A DNA stretch of 64,000 bases from Neolewinella litorea. Lineage in GTDB: Bacteria; Bacteroidota; Bacteroidia; Chitinophagales; Saprospiraceae. Where the stretch lies: the NCBI RefSeq assembly GCF_004803465.1, contig NZ_SRSF01000004.1:310001-374000 (forward strand), in the 5' to 3' direction. Both the position numbers and the translations under genes were made by a program. Below are positions 60,313-64,000 of this stretch, piece after piece. The number at the start of each line of letters is the position of its first letter. Within the stretch, counting starts at the first letter, position 1. The notes below the pieces were generated by a model, which ran no database searches, had not been told where the DNA came from, and was given only the letters and a program-made list of their open reading frames with translations.

Positions 60313-63300
60313 ATGACACACAAGTACTTCTTGCGCACCTGTATGGTGCTGTTGGCGAGCTTTGTCTCCCTCAACCTTGCGGTAGCCGCGACAATTACCG
60401 TCACCACGACCGCGAACGACGGATCGGGTTCGCTGCGACAAGCCGTCGCGAGTGCAGCACCCGGCGATATGATCGTCTTTGCCGCCGCCACCGATCACCA
60501 CGCCATCACCTTGCTCTCGGTGATCAATATCGAGAAAAACTTGACGGTGGTGGGGAACGGGATGACGAATACCCTCATTAGGGGGAACTTCACCAACCGT
60601 GCCTTTTCGATCCGGAAAGGTGCCACGGTCACGATCAAGGACCTGAGCATATTCGATGGGGTAGAGCGCATTGGCGGCGGACTCCGTATTCGCGCGGGCA
60701 GTTCACTGGTGATCGAAGGAATTCACATATACAATTGCGTAGCCAATGGGCCGGTGGCTACCCAGGGGGGCGGTGCTATCTTCAACGAAGGCAACCTGAC
60801 GATTGTAGATTCAAAACTGACCGGCAACGCGGCTGTAGGCCCGAGTGGGTCTGGTGGTGCAATTTTCAATGCGCCGGGGGGTGCACTCAGCATTTCCGGC
60901 ACCCGGATCGAGAGTAATGAGGCCAACCGGGCGGGCGGCGGTATCGAAGATGTTTCGGGTAGTGGTACGGTAGTGACCATCTCCGATTCCAAGATCCTGC
61001 GCAACACGGTCAACAACGCACCGGGCAACGGTGGCGGCATCCACGTCGGCAGCAACGGTGACGTGATGTTAGTTGGTACGACCATTGACCTGAACAAGGC
61101 CGGTGCCGAAGGCGGCGGCGTATGGAACGGTGCCGGCACCCTGACCGTCGACAATTCCCTGGTTCGTCAGAACGTAGCGATGGGCAACGACGCCGACCAG
61201 GGCGGTGGTGGCCTGTACAACAACGGCGGCGGTACCATCGTCCTGCAGAACAATGCACGCGTCCTGAACAACAAGGCTACCGGAACTTCCGGCAGCGGCG
61301 GCGGCATCCTCAACAACGTAGGAACCACGCTGCTGATCTCCGACAGTCAAATCTCGGGGAACGAAGCGAACCGAGCCGGCGGTGGCATTGAAGATGTATC
61401 GGGTAGCGCTACTGCCTTCACGATCACCAACTCGATGATTAACGAGAACGTCGTCTATAACTCCCCAGGCAACGGTGGGGGCATCCACATCGGGGGCAAC
61501 GGCGACCTGACCGTATCCGGGGGTACCGTCAACGATAACCAGGCCGGCGCCGAAGGCGGTGGCATCTGGAACAATCTGGGAACCCTCACCCTGAAGGGAG
61601 GCGTAACCGTTCGGCGGAACCAGGCCGCCGGAAACGATCCCGATCAGGGCGGAGGTGGTCTCTACAACAACGGAGGGGGTGCCATCGTCCTGATGGCGGG
61701 TACACGGATATTAGGCAACGAGGCCACCGGTACGGCCGGAAGCGGAGGCGGCATTCTGAACAATGTTGGAGCAACACTTACGATCACCGATTGCCGCATT
61801 GAAGGCAACGTAGCCAACCGGGCGGGCGGCGGCATAGAGGACATTTCGGGAAGCGGTTCGGCCTTCACAATTACCAACAGCCACGTGGACGGCAACACCG
61901 TAAATACCTCCCCGGGCAACGGTGGCGGCATCCACATTGGCGGAGATGGAAACCTTACCGTCACCGGAGGAACGGTGAATAACAACAAGGCCGGCGCCGA
62001 AGGCGGCGGCATCTGGAACAATCTGGGTACGCTCGCGCTTGTCGGCACCGAAATCATGGGTAACCAGGCCATGGGAGAAGACGCCGACCAGGGCGGAGGA
62101 GGCCTTTACAACAATGGCGGGGGCACCATCAGTCTTACGGGCGGAGTTCGCGTGGTGCAGAATACTGCCACCGGAACGGCCGGCAGCGGTGGCGGCATCT
62201 TCAACAACGTTGGTGGGGTACTGTCCATCACCGGCGCACGCATCGAAAGCAACGAAGCCAATCGCGCAGGTGGAGGCATCGAAGACGCCTCCGGCAGCGG
62301 ATCGGCGGTGACGATCAGCGACTCCAAAATTCTACGCAACATCGTCTATAATGCACCCGGCAACGGCGGCGGCATACACATCGGCAGCGACGGCGATGTG
62401 TCGATCACCGGTACAGCGATTGACCTGAACAAGGCCGGAGCCGAAGGCGGGGGTGTCTGGAACGGAGCCGGCACCCTAACCGTAGACAACTCACTGGTGC
62501 GGCAGAACGAAGCCATGGGCAACGACGCCGACCAGGGCGGTGGCGGGCTTTACAACAACGGCGACGGCACCATCGTCCTGCGCAACAACGTACGCGTACT
62601 GAACAACAAGGCGACGGGCACCTCCGGCAGCGGCGGCGGCATCCTGAACAACGTCGGGTCCACTTTGCTGATCACCGACAGCCAGGTCTCTCATAATGAA
62701 GCGAACCGGGCGGGTGGTGGCATCGAGGATGCGTCGGGCGCGGGTACGGCCTTTACGGTCACCAATTCAAATATCGATCGCAACATCGTCTACAACGCTC
62801 CCGGCAACGGTGGAGGCATTCATGTCGGCGGTGATGGAGAACTGACGATCAGCGGTGGCACCGTCTCCAATAACCGGGCCGGATCCGAGGGTGGCGGGCT
62901 CTGGAACGGTGTCGGAGCTATGGAGGTAACTGAAGTCGATTTGCGCTTTAATGTTGCGGAAGGAAATGATGCCGACCACGGAGGGGGAGCGCTGTATAAC
63001 AATGGAGGCACCATGGTGGTCACGAACTCGAGGATCCGGCAAAACCAGGCAACCGGTACTGCGGGGTCGGGCGGTGGATTGCTAAGCACCGGCGGGATGA
63101 TAACCGTGGAAGGCGGCGAATTTTTCAGCAACGGTGCTCCCAGAGCGGGTGGCGCGGTTGAAATAATCGATGGCGGCTATACCTCCAATGGGGTCATATA
63201 CAAACTCAACGGGGCGGGGCGGAATCCGGGTAACGGAGGAGCGATCCACGTAACCGGAAACAATTCTACCGTCGACATCAATGGAGGGGCCATAGTCCAA

Positions 63301-64000
63301 AACGTGGCGTACAATCAGGGAGGGGGAGTCTGGAACCAGGACGGATCCATGATGACCATCACCGACGTTAACATCCTGGATAACCTCGTCACCGACGTGG
63401 GAACTACGGCGAAGCGAGTCGGTGGCGGCGGAATTTTCAACAACGGGGGAATCCTCGACGTGATGAATTCCACCGTAGCCCGCAACAGTGTGACCGGTGG
63501 ACAATTTACCGGCGGGGGCGGCATCGCCAACAATACGGGCGGAACGGTTACCCTTTCGCTGTCAACCCTCTCGGGTAACCTGGCCGGCATCGGTGGCGGG
63601 ATGGCCAACGACGGAACGGTGGAGATCGAAAACACCACCATCACCGACAACACCGCCGTGGCCGGCGGTGGATTCGCGCAGGCTACGCCCAGTGCCAGTC
63701 TGCTAATTTCCAGTACGATTGTGGCGGATAACACTGCTTCCATCGCACCTGATTTTGGTACGCTTCTGGGTCTTGTCGTTTCGGGGGGGTACAACCTGAT
63801 CGGCATGGACTTTTACGACCAGTTCCCCGCCGGACCCACCGACAAGGAGGGTATGAGCGCCAAACTCTTGCACCTCATGGATAATGGAGGAACGACCCTA
63901 ACACACGAGCCCAGGTGCAGCAGCCCCGTTATCAACATGGGGGATCCCTCCGACAACTCCCCCGACCAGATCGGACAACCGGTTTTCGGTGGTGTTCGGG
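60313..64000 (+). CDS. Giant secreted beta-helix repeat protein (choice-of-anchor Q type), 5' part
   Basis: At least 1229 codons from ATG 60313, still open at the right edge. A signal peptide (TCMVLLASFVSLNLAVAA) leads into ITVTTTANDGSGSLRQAVAS, the usual opening of right-handed parallel beta-helix proteins of the choice-of-anchor Q group. The rest is Gly/Asn-rich ladder sequence (GGGIYNN-like: GGGLYNNGGGTIVL, GSGGGILNNVG, NRAGGGIEDVSGS) in repeats of 148-149 residues. The last 50 codons show LLHLMDNGGTTLTHEPRCSS and then SPVINMGDPSDNSPD, the end-of-domain motif. It is probably exported and anchored on the cell surface; a T9SS sorting domain may follow beyond the window. The role may be adhesion. 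Confidence 0.88.
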   Translation, partial: MTHKYFLRTCMVLLASFVSLNLAVAATITVTTTANDGSGSLRQAVASAAPGDMIVFAAATDHHAITLLSVINIEKNLTVVGNGMTNTLIRGNFTNRAFSIRKGATVTIKDLSIFDGVERIGGGLRIRAGSSLVIEGIHIYNCVANGPVATQGGGAIFNEGNLTIVDSKLTGNAAVGPSGSGGAIFNAPGGALSISGTRIESNEANRAGGGIEDVSGSGTVVTISDSKILRNTVNNAPGNGGGIHVGSNGDVMLVGTTIDLNKAGAEGGGVWNGAGTLTVDNSLVRQNVAMGNDADQGGGGLYNNGGGTIVLQNNARVLNNKATGTSGSGGGILNNVGTTLLISDSQISGNEANRAGGGIEDVSGSATAFTITNSMINENVVYNSPGNGGGIHIGGNGDLTVSGGTVNDNQAGAEGGGIWNNLGTLTLKGGVTVRRNQAAGNDPDQGGGGLYNNGGGAIVLMAGTRILGNEATGTAGSGGGILNNVGATLTITDCRIEGNVANRAGGGIEDISGSGSAFTITNSHVDGNTVNTSPGNGGGIHIGGDGNLTVTGGTVNNNKAGAEGGGIWNNLGTLALVGTEIMGNQAMGEDADQGGGGLYNNGGGTISLTGGVRVVQNTATGTAGSGGGIFNNVGGVLSITGARIESNEANRAGGGIEDASGSGSAVTISDSKILRNIVYNAPGNGGGIHIGSDGDVSITGTAIDLNKAGAEGGGVWNGAGTLTVDNSLVRQNEAMGNDADQGGGGLYNNGDGTIVLRNNVRVLNNKATGTSGSGGGILNNVGSTLLITDSQVSHNEANRAGGGIEDASGAGTAFTVTNSNIDRNIVYNAPGNGGGIHVGGDGELTISGGTVSNNRAGSEGGGLWNGVGAMEVTEVDLRFNVAEGNDADHGGGALYNNGGTMVVTNSRIRQNQATGTAGSGGGLLSTGGMITVEGGEFFSNGAPRAGGAVEIIDGGYTSNGVIYKLNGAGRNPGNGGAIHVTGNNSTVDINGGAIVQNVAYNQGGGVWNQDGSMMTITDVNILDNLVTDVGTTAKRVGGGGIFNNGGILDVMNSTVARNSVTGGQFTGGGGIANNTGGTVTLSLSTLSGNLAGIGGGMANDGTVEIENTTITDNTAVAGGGFAQATPSASLLISSTIVADNTASIAPDFGTLLGLVVSGGYNLIGMDFYDQFPAGPTDKEGMSAKLLHLMDNGGTTLTHEPRCSSPVINMGDPSDNSPDQIGQPVFGGVR
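60800..63060 (+). repeat. Coding tandem repeat of 444-447 bp, about five copies
   Basis: The anchor coding for GGIED occurs at 60940, 61384, 61831, 62275 and 62719, spaced 444, 447, 444 and 444 bases. Units 1 and 4 (for example 61087 and 62422, both DLNKAGAEGGGVWNGAGTLT) are more alike than neighbours, and differ mostly at third codon positions. Confidence 0.85.

Overview
The window looks like a chromosomal segment of a GC-rich member of the Bacteroidota, most likely of the Saprospiria (Lewinella-like) type. The evidence is a type IX secretion (T9SS) C-terminal sorting domain on a large secreted metalloprotease, many lipoproteins, promoter boxes of the Bacteroidota form TAnnTTTG instead of strong Shine-Dalgarno sites, and the gene families present. 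There are no phage genes, transposases, rRNA genes or CRISPR arrays. There is one tRNA gene (tRNA-Phe).

Layout. 1-5.7 kb: 5' end of polA, a Lys-rich cold-shock protein, two paralogous lipoprotein zinc proteases (one broken by an in-frame stop) and a YfcC-type carrier. 5.9-19.9 kb: ABC exporter, S10 carboxypeptidase, T9SS-exported metalloprotease, a patatin-receiver fusion, a TPR lipoprotein, a GH32 fructosidase, a small membrane protein and trmB. 19.9-24.7 kb: tandem repeats, a large surface protein and an array of an 11-bp dyad. 24.7-30.0 kb: a histidine operon (hisG-hisD-GyrI-like gene-hisC-hisB) behind tRNA-Phe, a four-His leader peptide and an attenuator-like hairpin. 30-42.7 kb: a ThuA protein and an SGNH/propeller/cytochrome c fusion, a HAD phosphatase, two small outer-membrane proteins, hemW, tatC, an SDR and an ABC transporter with an FtsX-like permease. 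42.7-56.8 kb: two GMC oxidoreductases around one small subunit, a lytic transglycosylase, an esterase, a YdjC deacetylase, a beta-CASP hydrolase, a DCC protein, rfbC, a cyclophilin and a methyltransferase. 57-64 kb: an orphan response regulator, a von Willebrand-like membrane protein and the start of a giant repetitive beta-helix protein that runs off the right edge.

Functional picture. Much of the segment concerns secreted or periplasmic breakdown of proteins and carbohydrates, envelope upkeep and one amino-acid pathway. The strongest regulatory discovery candidate is the his leader at 29758-29887. It has four consecutive His codons, an overlapping antiterminator arm and a 14-bp terminator hairpin, and its AUG lies one base past the tRNA-Phe 3' end. 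A second theme is a dispersed dyad, ACGTC-G-GACGT, found as a partly 33-bp-spaced array and as paired intergenic hairpins. A third is a fixed start geometry (TAnnTTTG-like box, four bases, start codon) at five genes, which suggests leaderless mRNAs.
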